A DNA stretch of 64,000 bases, taken from positions 1,829,510-1,893,509 of the forward strand of contig NC_029526.1 of NCBI RefSeq assembly GCF_001577835.2. Direction: 5' to 3'. The notes under the pieces were generated by a model. It was not told where the DNA came from. It worked only from the letters and a program-made list of their open reading frames with translations, and searched no databases. The position numbers were made by a program, and so were the translations under genes. Of this stretch, positions 25,401-35,232 are shown piece by piece (the first letter of the stretch is position 1; every line of letters starts with the position of its first letter). Origin of the DNA: Coturnix japonica. Lineage: Eukaryota > Chordata > Aves > Galliformes > Phasianidae.

Positions 25401-26726
25401 AACAGGAACAGTGGCTGAGCAGGGGAACAGACTCACTCCTTGTCTCCTTGCAGGTGCAGCTTCAGCTTGTGGAAGGACAGGTAGCAGTCTGAGGCATCGG
25501 CAGCCACCTGCTCCTCCTGGCACACTGCACAAGTGAAAGGGAAAAGCCGGCAGCTGGGGACAGCTGTGCCCAGTCTGTGTGTGTGTGTACAGGGCAGTGG
25601 GGAACACCTCCAGCCCTGCATGCCTTCAGAAGCACATAGCCCAGCTCACACTCCCTGTAGCTCATGGGCAACAGCTGATACTTACACAGTTTTATGTTTA
25701 TCTGGAGGTCGATGGAAGATTCAATTTCAAAATCAACCGAGTGAAAGAGCTGCAGGCTGTAGGGCAGAACAGAGGACATTCCACACCAGCACATGCAGCT
25801 TGTCCCCAGGTACTTACAACCTGCTCAGCCCTCAGGTACTTACAACCAGGCCCCCGCGTAGCCATAAGTCAGGGTCCCTCTGAAGAAGGCTGTCACATTT
25901 TTGATGGCTATATCAATGGCATCGTTCTCCTTGAGCTCCACCTCGCTCTGCTCTATGGACAAGTCGCTGACCTGGATGCTAAGGAAGCAATAAGAGCCCG
26001 GTTTGTGGCCAGCCCTCAAAGCTGGTAATACAGAGCAGCGTGTTCCCTTCCCATGTCGTGCTGTCCCCGTGGTGTGGAGGTGCAGCGGTACTCACTTGGC
26101 CAGCGTGTAAGCCACCGTGCCCAGCAGCCGCATGGACCTTTCCCCGGTGATGTTTGGGAACTTGGCGTTCTTGAACGCAGCCTGAATGAGCCGCGCCGTC
26201 TCCTGGTTCACTGTCCGTAGAAGAAAAGGACAAAGGTACCACAGTGCCATCTCCTGGCTGCGAGCATCCTCCTCTGTGTGTAGCACCATTGGTGGGGCTG
26301 TGATCGCCCTTTGCAGTAGCGTTAATTCTTCTCCTGTGCTCAGAGTCCCCAAACCCTCACAATAAAACCCCAAACCATGGTAGCAGGGACAGCCTGCTTC
26401 CCCCACGTGCAGACCAACCCCAGGAGGTGAGACTGCAGCAAGGAACGAAACCCAGCACTGATTTTCTCCAGCTCTTCCACCCCAGCACGGAACACTGTGG
26501 GAAGCTGTCCCTGTTCAGCTCAGGCAGTATAAGTGCCCATGGTTCAACCTGCATCCCCAAAGAAGTTATAGCAGCACTTACACAGCAACGCCGCAGGCTT
26601 GGTCATCCTGCAGACGATCCCAGTGACGCTGTACGGCACCGGCCCGAACTCACAGGCTGCTGCTGCATGGATGAGCATCAGCAAGATCCTGGCTGTCCCC
26701 AGCCTCATCCCTCCGGCCCACAGCAT
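22424..26726 (-). CDS. CETP: CETP, cholesteryl ester transfer protein
   Basis: CETP is a secreted plasma protein of the BPI/LBP family that exchanges cholesteryl ester and triglyceride between lipoproteins. Sixteen exons give an unbroken 505-codon frame: 26582-26726, 26096-26210, 25844-25978, 25686-25756, 25437-25524, 25290-25359, 25129-25189, 24736-24827, 24389-24568, 24049-24099, 23605-23772, 23366-23433, 23206-23248, 23042-23111, 22611-22696 and 22424-22498. The human protein has 493 residues and, as I recall, the same exon number. A hydrophobic signal peptide ([18 protein letters not shown]) is followed by [12 protein letters not shown], matching human GIVCRITKPALL. Other near-identical blocks are [15 protein letters not shown] and [12 protein letters not shown]. 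The C-terminal helix that binds neutral lipid is kept ([14 protein letters not shown]). Two in-frame ATGs six codons apart could start; the upstream one is used here. Intron 7 has a GC donor. Regulatory sites were not resolved. Confidence 0.95.
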
Positions 26727-28240
26727 CCCCGGCTGGAGCAGTGCGTGCCAACAGGAGCAGCTGAATCTCGGGTGTGGAGAAGGCTGCTTTCATAGCTCTG
26801 AGCAGGACGTGACCTGCTTCCTCCGCTTATCAAAACTCATCACACGTTTCCTAATCTTCCTATAGTTTCCTTGAGCCCTGTCTGGTCGCTTGTTGTCTTC
26901 CTCCTGCAGCTGCCAAGGCCGTGGTAACTCGGGGTGCACTGCATTGCAGTGGGAGAATGAGGGACAAGGAGTGGGAGAAAGTGCAAGGAGCAGCCTGGGT
27001 TGTGCACTGCCTCCAGCCTGCCCATCATTTGCTCATGCACATGCATTCCACGCTTTGTATTCCCACTTCCCTGCAAATCTGTGTTTAGAAAAGGTTAGAA
27101 ACCCAAACCTGCTCTTTGCACACACCTGCCCTGCACACCACCAACCTTGGAACCCATCACAAACCAAGCTGCAGGACAAACAAGGGCTGAGTTATTCCAT
27201 CAGCAAGACCCACAAACCACCTCCCTTGGCCATCAGTCTCATGGCTGAAAGCAAGAGCTTTGGGTGCTGCAAGAGCACAGAGCAAAGCGCTGCTGTCCCC
27301 AGCAGAGGGGTGAGCACGTCTCCTCCAGCAGCCCACGTCCGGCAGCCCCCGCCCTGAGCTTTGTTTTCTTCCTGAGTTGAGAAAGTGAACGGCCTCCAGT
27401 ACCCGCAGGAGCACTGCCGGTCAGCGACCTGCGGATTAAAGCTGTTTGACAGAGCAAACTCTCAGCTACCAAACACTTTTTCAGTGGTCACCAGCATCAG
27501 CTGTGCATTTTCACCAGCGACAAACAACAGCCCACATGCTGTGCTTATAAGAACCCGCACCAGCAGACCCACTGCTTTATGGTGCTCCATCACTTGCCAC
27601 CTCGTTGTGCTCACATCCACTGTTTGGTCTCCATAAACGTTCAGCAAGCACTGATGAATGTCAGCAGGTGCCATTTTTCCCCACATGGAGTATACCTGGT
27701 GTCACAGCCCTGCTCCTTGCTGGATTGCCAGGCCTGGTTCAGCACTGGGGCTGAAGTGACCCAACAGAACCCAATGGGACAGGTCTCCATGGCATCCTTT
27801 GAGATGCCACCCAGAATCCACCACTGGCTGCTCGTGCTTCGCTGAGGACTCATTCTGCAATGAAAACACACTGTGCCTCTCCACAAGGCCCCTTTTTTGA
27901 GGGGAGGAGGGATGTTTCTACAATGGTTTTCTCTGCAAGGAAACAAAGATCTCTCATTTTCAGGGCAGGGAAGCAGCAGTCCTGGTGGGGCAGCCTTGCT
28001 GGGAGCAGGAATGGTGGGAACAGATTGATGGTTGTGATCTTTGAGCTCTTTTCCACCCTTAACAATTGTGTGACACTTTGGTTTCATATGCACTTCCAAC
28101 ATCAGATGCCATTTGGCCAGACACCACTGCCACCTGTTGCACAACATCAGTGGGAAAGTTCAACTCGTATTGCCACGCCACCAACATCCACCTCCAACGT
28201 CATCAAACAGGGGGCATTACTTTCAGAGCTGTCCTTGTGA
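26727..28240. other. CETP upstream / HERPUD1 downstream intergenic DNA
   Basis: This is about 1.5 kb without an open frame I would defend. There is no obvious TATA box or CpG island at the 5' side of CETP. Nothing else was recognised. Confidence 0.6.
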
Positions 28241-28242
28241 GT

Positions 28243-28520
28243 GAATCCCAGAACAGCTGAGGTTGGAAGGGACCTTACAGCCCATCCAGTCCCAACCCCT
28301 GCCATGGGCTGGGTGCCCCCCAATGACTCAGGGCCCATCCAGGTATGGGGCACCCACAGCCCTGAGTAGCAGTTCCAGAGCCTCACTACCCACTGAGCAA
28401 CTGCCTCCTGACATCCAACCTGCATCTCCTGTTAGTATAAGACTATTTTCCTTTGTCCTATCACTATCAGACCCTATAAACAGATGATCTCCCTCCTGTT
28501 CCTAAAGTTGCCCTCAACAA
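28243..28520 (-). repeat. CR1 LINE 3' fragment, antisense
   Basis: Read on the plus strand it begins with the inverted CR1 end (gaatcccagaacagctgagg, then ttggaagggacc and catccagtcccaacccctgc) and runs into the inverted 3' body (ctcctgacatccaacctgc). It lies between CETP and HERPUD1. Confidence 0.85.
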
Positions 28521-28939
28521 GGGGCTAAAGACAGAACAGCACAGCATCAGTTTTACCCCTCAGCCATTCCCAGCTCCTTCACAGCCTGCAGGAGGGCAGG
28601 GGAGGACAAGGCACTGCAGGGCATTGACCTCCTGCAGGAAAGGAAGGGCCATGCAGCCTCCACCTACAACAACAGTGCCACAAACATCAAACATCTCTGC
28701 CCTGGAGTAACCAGCCCTGAGGGCAGCACAGGGACATCAGCCTGTCCCCTGCACAAGGCCAGGCTGTCCACTGGAGCCCCTTCCCCTACCCCCGCCCACC
28801 CCATACTCAGACATTGTTGGTGGTGCTGTTAAGACTTACCCTGAATTGACCCAAAGCCTCATGGCCTTTCAATTTCAAGCAGAGCACACAACGTGCTCTG
28901 CTGTAGAGCACATGCAAGTACAGATAAGCGACCGCAGAT

Positions 28940-28945
28940 TTTATT
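28940..28945 (-). terminator. Probable HERPUD1 polyadenylation signal
   Basis: An AATAAA on the minus strand lies about 770 bp beyond the HERPUD1 stop, which implies a 3'UTR of length similar to mammals. The intervening 28.95-29.71 kb is A/T-rich and without exons. Confidence 0.6.
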
Positions 28946-29714
28946 GAATCAAAGCCCTCAGCCACATCGAAGGAAACAAACACAACAGAGTTGCTGTCGA
29001 GTGAAAACGCCTCTACATTAAATACAGGTCTCAGACTGCTTTGATTTCATATCTAAAGCAGTCAAATCAAGTCTTGCATAAACTCTTGATTGAAGTTGAA
29101 TGCACTTAACTCCTCTCCCATGATTTGAGAGCAGAGAAAAAGAAATCAGCCTTGAGTATGAAGGACGTGTTGGGCAGTTGGAAACCTGCAGCTCCACTGA
29201 GGTCACTGTGCCCCACAGCTGCCCCTTCAGCCAAGGAAATGGCACAATGCATCTCTCATAGGAAAATATTTACAAAGCGGAATTTAAAACACCATTGAAG
29301 CAATTGAACAGTAGATCTTTCCTAAAAACCTGCTAATGCTCATCTAGCAATTGAAGGTACTACACTCAGTGTAATTTAAATAGCATTTGAAACATTCCAA
29401 CAGGAATCACATTGCACGGAAGAAGCAATTTGCTTCTCTAACATCTCTGCACACCTGCTCAGAGCCTGTGCATTTAGTGCACAAGATTACAATGCCAAGC
29501 CTCTACAAAGGTACCCAATAAATGCTACGGAAGAAAGTTCTTTGGAATGAGGGCAATCATCTTGTGTCTGTATTGCAACAACTTAAGGCCTCTTGCAGTT
29601 TCATCAGTGAAGGCCAGAGAAATGCCACACGTTTTCACTCCTGCTTTGGGGTTGGCATCTGATTTGCTCAGGACTGGAGCTCACTGACATTCCAGTGAAG
29701 GAAATGGTGCCACT

Positions 29715-32700
29715 TCAGTTGCGAGTCAGTCTGGGCCCTTCTGGAAGAAGGGATGCAAAGAAGGTCTTGAAGAACAGCCACGCTGTGCTCATAAGGGACG
29801 GGTTGGCCTGTGGCAGCTCTGGCAGAACTTGTCCAGCATCAGGAAGGGCCTCAGGTTCCTCTGCTCCGCCTGCATTCCCTCCCTGCTGAAAGGAAGAACA
29901 CTCAGTGAGAACCGCTGCAGAAGTGCATTAGGGTAATTGGGTGCTAAGCTGCATCATTACTCATATTGCACTGTCAGTATAAAACCTACATAGTGCTTCT
30001 CTATTGAAGTAACCCCCAACAACCCAAGTTAAGAATATACTGAACCCAAGTTAAGAATATACTGCTTAGGACAGATGCATACATGGCTTATGTGGTCAGC
30101 TGTTTCCTTTATAGCTAATTAACTCAGCAAACACTGACAACAACCCCAAGCATTGCTGGAAATGCAGGACTCCACCTGCTCTCATACTCCAACCTGAGTT
30201 CCGTTACAGAACTTAGGCTGCAACAGGCCATTCCAACACCCAACAAGTAGAAGATAACACACAGCACTTCAGCGCCCCACAAGAGGAAGCAGGCTGGCAA
30301 TGCAGAATTCTCACTGCTTGTGTAATTAATGCACAGTAAAAACCTCACTGCATCTCATGCTCATGTTGTATAAAACACAATACCTGCAAGTTATTGTTCT
30401 GGTCCTGGTTTACAGCAGCCTGAGGAGGGACGTTATCTGGGAAAGGCTGTGCTCGTCGTTGTCTAAAGGGGAACCATCCAACATGGTGCCTGAGGGAAGG
30501 CAATATATTTGTGTGGTTACACGCGACTCCTTCCTGCCACATCAAGGTAACTGAATAACATTGCATATGGGGACTAACAACAGTGCATTTCAGGAGTTGA
30601 TGAAGCCATTGGCTTTCTTTCTACAAGTCCGCACATACAGAAGTGCATTTTTAAGCTGCAGTTTCAACTCTGAGGCTGACAGGAACTCACAGACCTGCAC
30701 CCATTACCTCACTGGTGATCAAACAGTGTATGAGAGGACACAGACACCCCAGAAATGCCCCCCAAGGGCGGGCTATCTGTATTCTACTCATGATTTATCC
30801 CGTTTTTGCCTTCTAGAGCAGCTTAGAAGCAACTCACAACATCACTTTAAGCTTTGTGTTCTAATAACAAAAACTCACATGGCTACATGACTTACAGAGA
30901 AGAAGCAAGGCTCCCTCCCAAGATTTCAAGCACTTGTCAACTGCTTCCCAACTTTCACAGAGACGCTGTGGCTTTACACTAGGAGTTACTTTGTCTTCCA
31001 ATAGTTTTCCAAAAGGAAAATCAACTACACCAGAAGAGGGGGCAAGATGATTCCCCATCACCTATCCTTTCTACTCTGAACCCAGAGGCTGTAACTGTAT
31101 TTCTGCTGAATGCCGAGGTGTACCGAGGTTCACCTTCTCCAGGTACAGAAGCCCCATAGAGCTCTATGAAAGCTCACCTCCCCCCAGAGAGCAGCACTTC
31201 AATGCAACATCTGACAACACTCAATATCCAGCTTGATACATCAGAACACACACGCACTTACAGATACATCAGAACAGTGCCACCCATAACCAGGAGGAAT
31301 CTGCTGACACTGGAGTAGAAATAAACGATGTTGACAAAAACATAGAACAGCGTTGCAGAGTAGAGCCAGTCCAGCCAGTCTCGATTGCCACCTTCCTCCT
31401 CTTCCCCCATGAGAGGACCCCCCTGGGCGTTCATCCTTAAGTTCTGGTTGGCCACCACGTTGGCTTGAGGAGCAGCATTCTGGTCCCCAGGTTGGTTTTG
31501 TGCAGGAAATGGGTCTGGGACAGGAGCTGGGGGTGTCACTGGGATCTCCTGAGAACGCCGTGTGGAGGTCGGGTCAGTAGATGCAGCAGTAGAAGCCAAG
31601 CTGCAAAGCAGAGAAATGCTGTGTAAACCTTTTAAAGCTGAGCAGACACTGAGAACTTGGCCACCTCAGTAGTTCAGAACCACCAATCAGATCACATACA
31701 ACTTAAGAAAAGGCTGAGCTTCACAATGGCCCAAAGCAAGCTCTGGCTCTGCCTGTGGTAACTTCCATGACTTCCAAGTCAAACTACACACCTTCCCATT
31801 AGTAATAACTTCACAACAAGTTGCTCTGATCAATCTGAATGTGCTCTGGAAGGCTGCTACAGCTCTTGGCTTTAACTCTGTGACCAGTTTCCCATCTGTG
31901 GGTAACTTTAAGCAGTCAAAGAACACTGTAAGGAGCTAACATCACAGCAGAAGTAAATTCCCTGCAGAAAAGCAGAGTACAACAGTGGAGCACTAAATCC
32001 TCTGACTGCATCATAAGAAAACTAGCAGTCCTTCATCTTCTGCATTTCCTTCTATTAGTTCCTACCATCCCCTAGCAGCTTCAGGAAGACTTACTATTGC
32101 ATGTAGTATTGCCTTGCATAGATGTGTTGAAGCCAGGACATCTGAAGCAGGCTGTAGGTTGTGTACAGAGAAAACCCAGGAGGCACCGCTTGGAAACCAT
32201 GCCGAGGTGTTTCAGGCCTGTGGAAAATTTAAATGACGTGTGTTAAATACCAGAAAAGCCACAAGAGCCATTAATTGCAGGACATCAGATGGCCTCTGCT
32301 ATTTCCTGCACTGAAACAAGAATTCTCCCCTCAAGTACTAAAAACATCTCTCCCCCAAAGGATAAAAGCAAGATTTGCCATTATAACAGTGTCACATTAA
32401 CTGGATTTTATACATCCTTAGCACCTCCGGCCTGTTCTGCACTGCACAGGACTTAATGCACATACTAGGCCTGGCATCCAACAGTCTGCCCAAGCAGGCC
32501 TATGAGGATCAAGTAATGGACTTACCTGGCACCAGCTTCTGCTGCTGCTGCCTGACCACCAGGAGAGCATCCCAGCCGTCCACCATCTGAAGCAGCAGCA
32601 GCTGGTTCTTGATTAGCTTCTGTCGTCAGCTTTGGCTGAGCAGCTTTAACCTGTAGGGAAACCATAACTACCTGAGGGGCTGTTCAGAACACCATGCAAA

Positions 32701-34083
32701 TCTCAAACTATTTCAGCACACAGTTCTTATTTTAGAGAAACTGTTTCACATCTCACAAGGATCCTGCAGGTGCCACAGTACTGTCCCTGCACTTAATCCT
32801 GTGCTACAAAGCACCTCCATCTCTATTTTAGAGCCCCTTAATAGTGACTCGTACATACAACACCATATGTGACAGGCATTTCATGGCTTCACCCCCATTC
32901 AGGTCCCATCTGGTTACGGAAGAACAACTTGAAAAAGAACTAAGGGATCTGTGCTCGAGACAAACCAACTTATCAACTACCATGACTAGTGCATGCACAC
33001 CCATCTGCAGTACACAGACATAAATCAAGAGCTGCTCTGGGGCGATACAGCTGCATAGTACTCAGAGGGTGACTCATATCTGGCAACACACATAGGAAAA
33101 GCTCAAATTGCTCAGTCCAGACAGCACAAACACCTCTACAAACGTCACTACGTATACTACAAGTGAGTTTGGACAGTGACACTTCAGTAAGTCATGAGAG
33201 CAGCCACCTAACTTCCCCTCTGCCAGCTGAGTAACACATCTTCCTTTACATCTCTTCTTCCACACACAGCAATGAGAGCTGCCCCAACTGACTGCATAAC
33301 CCTCTGTATGGGAGAGCCTTGCTATGACAGGCCTTATATCATTAAGCAGGCCAGGCAGCAGCGCTCCCCCAGGCAGCACACTACAACTACGCTATACCTT
33401 TGATACTTCCCAACAGGTGCCATCCAGATCTGTACTGGACAAGGCAGCAGCTGCTTCTGAGCTTAATTTAACTACATTGTCACAGGGTAAACACCAAGAG
33501 TATCACAGCATGAACAGGAAACACCTGCAGCACTGAAAGCAGTGCCATAACTCAGTGTAAATACCTCCGTGCTGCTCTCCGGTACATCTACAGGCGCCCT
33601 CACGTTGTAGACCAGGTGCAGAGCGTGCAGCTCCTCCTGCTGAGAGACACAGGACACATGAGAGAAGCCCCCCCATATTGGAGCGCTTCAGCACAGGATG
33701 GAGCATTGATCCTACCCCGGGCAGGAACTCCTGCAGGAGCTGATGGTCCAGCAGCAGCTTCCCGCAGTAGATCAACTTCTGCTCGTCCTCAGCCTAAAGA
33801 AAACACAGAGAAAGGAATGACCCCCACCTCAGAGCACATACAGCCGCTATAGGCCCCATGCAGCTCCTTGCTCCCAAGGTCTCACGGTGCCGCAACCTCC
33901 CCCAGGCGTTGCGTCATCCCGCCCCCCCCACCCCGCACTCCTTACGGGCTCCCCGGGTGCCCTGCGGCGCAGCTCGGCCTTCAGGCGCCTCACAGTCCAC
34001 GCGGGCGCTGCGCGGAGCCGCATGTCGGGGTGTCGCCGCGCGGGGCTGCGCACCAACAGCGACACGCTCAGCTCCTCCGCCAT
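29715..34083 (-). CDS. HERPUD1: HERPUD1, homocysteine-inducible ER protein with ubiquitin-like domain
   Basis: HERPUD1 (Herp) is an ER membrane protein of the HRD1 ubiquitin-ligase complex in ER-associated degradation and is induced by the unfolded-protein response. Eight exons give 384 residues (human 391): 33946-34083, 33716-33793, 33565-33639, 32526-32650, 32095-32217, 31262-31600, 30384-30489 and 29715-29885. The N-terminal ubiquitin-like domain covers roughly residues 5-85 (SLLVRSPARRHPD, KLIYCGKLLLDHQ). The HRD1-contact region IYARQYYMQYLASTAAS is nearly identical to human. Two hydrophobic segments follow the conserved RDWLDW (YSATLFYVFVNIVYFY and RFLLVMGGTVLMYL), then HHVGWFPF. The C-terminus keeps SLMSTAWLFFKTFFASLLPE. 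The exon after the ubiquitin-like domain is alanine-rich and poorly conserved. The first ATG is used because the residues after it align with the human N-terminus. The unfolded-protein-response site upstream is listed separately. Confidence 0.96.
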
Positions 34084-34115
34084 GGCGCGTGTGTGGCGGC
34101 CCCCCGCCTCCGCCC

Positions 34116-34123
34116 TTTATATA
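34116..34123 (-). promoter_or_regulatory. TATA box of HERPUD1
   Basis: TATATAAA on the minus strand lies about 33 bp before the HERPUD1 start codon. Ordinary TATA spacing would put the transcription start almost at the ATG, so the 5'UTR would be only a few bases unless another start is used. Confidence 0.6.
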
Positions 34124-34216
34124 GCTTCCTTCCAAGCCCCGCCCACTTCCGCCCCGCCCGACCGCAGAGGCGCGGTGGCTGCATGCGATTGGCTGAGAGG
34201 GAGGAGGGGGCGGACA

Positions 34217-34227
34217 CGTGGGCCAAT
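34217..34227 (-). promoter_or_regulatory. ERSE-II unfolded-protein-response element of HERPUD1
   Basis: On the minus strand the sequence ATTGGCCCACG matches the ERSE-II consensus ATTGG-N-CCACG exactly. It is about 135 bp upstream of the ATG and flanked by further CCAAT-type sequence (gcgattggctg near 34187). ERSE-II was defined in the human HERPUD1 promoter, where ATF6 and XBP1 act with NF-Y. Confidence 0.85.
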
Positions 34228-34317
34228 GGGAAGCAGCCTCGCGTGCAGGAACGAGGAGGGGCGGCGGGTGTTCGGCGCCGCTTCGCCATAGTAACCGGGA
34301 CAGCGCCGGACAGCGGA

Positions 34318-34505
34318 GCGCAGTGGGAGCAATGAAGGCCGCGGTGCAACACCGGGACCCGGGTTCGAATCCCCCTGTGGCGCAAGTGGTAGAAGTGCCG
34401 CTCTGCTACACAGAGCCTCGAATCCCGGGTGCTGGACTCCATGATCTCTAAGGTCCCTTCCAACCCGCACCAGACTGTGATACTGTGATACTGTGATGAT
34501 ATGAT
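34318..34505 (+). mobile_element. tRNA-derived SINE with CR1-like tail (candidate)
   Basis: A partial tRNA T-arm (box B, cccgggttcgaatccccc) is followed by a tRNA-like unit with box A (tgtggcgcaagtgg), an anticodon-arm-like hairpin (ctctgctacacagag) and a second box B-like ctcgaatcccggg. It then passes directly into a CR1 3' end (gatctctaaggtcccttcc, then aacccgcacc) and short terminal repeats of actgtgat. This is the design of SINEs mobilised by CR1. The order B then A+B suggests a dimer or a truncated tandem. Confidence 0.7.
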
Positions 34506-34535
34506 ACCCTCGGGCCGGGCTCTGAACCGGGCCGC

Positions 34536-34613
34536 GGTGACATGGCGGTGACATGGCGGTGACATGGCGGTGACATGGCGGTGACATGGCGGTGACATGG
34601 CGGTGACATGGCG
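34536..34613 (+). repeat. 11-bp minisatellite, 7 copies
   Basis: Seven near-perfect copies of ggtgacatggc stand between the SINE and PARD6A. Because 11 is not a multiple of three, the array opens false reading frames on the minus strand. Confidence 0.95.
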
Positions 34614-35171
34614 GTGCTTTGGTGCTGTGTCCAGCTCCACACCCTGCAGCGCGGCTTCCTCGGGCCCAAAGCGGTGACCATGGGGTGGCCGCAGTCTCGG
34701 TGCTGCGCAGCTCAGTGCGCTGAGCACAGGGTGCAGCTCAGAGCAGGAACCGAGCCCGGCAATGAGCCCGGTGCATTGGACCCGAGGTGCCGGGCTCCCG
34801 GTGCCCTCTGTCCGTGTTACCTGCGTCAGCGCTGACCCCGCTGTCAGCGGGATTATGTGTCTGACCTCATTGCGCTGACCCGTTAACCCCGGGGCAGCAC
34901 GGCTCTGCTCCCCGTGTGCTGCTGGGCACAGCACCGGGAGCGTCAGGCAGCGCTGGGGGCAGGCTGCCCATGCTCGGCTCTCACAGCCGTATCGTCTGTT
35001 TTATTGCCGGTCCCACCGCTGTGTCCGTGACCCCGCACTCCCGGGGTCCCCCCGCTCCCGGTCCCTCCCCCGTTGCTACAGCGACGTTGTCATCGCGCTC
35101 CTCCCGCCCCACGGCCCCGCCCCCGAGCCCCGCCTCGACCAATGGCAGCGCGCCGCCAGGCCGGGCCGCGG

Positions 35172-35179
35172 TGACGTCA
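35172..35179 (+). promoter_or_regulatory. CRE palindrome at the PARD6A promoter
   Basis: A perfect TGACGTCA lies 54-61 bp upstream of the PARD6A ATG within the CpG-rich interval shared with HERPUD1 (about 33.85-35.7 kb). A CCAAT sequence (gaccaatggcagcg) is about 35 bp further upstream. CREB/ATF binding is inferred. Confidence 0.6.
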
Positions 35180-35232
35180 TGGCCGGTGAAAATCCCCCGT
35201 GGCCGCGGGAGCGACGGGGCGGCGCGGGCAGC

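Noticed and set aside
34355-34440. Functional tRNA gene
   Set aside because: Boxes A and B are present, but the stems do not close into a sound cloverleaf, there is no terminator T-run, and the unit passes straight into a CR1 tail. A SINE explains it better.
34068-34934. Minus-strand frame of 288 codons with repeated His-Val-Thr-Ala-Met-Ser
   Set aside because: It is produced by the 11-bp minisatellite and the GC-rich promoter. It overlaps the HERPUD1 start and the SINE.
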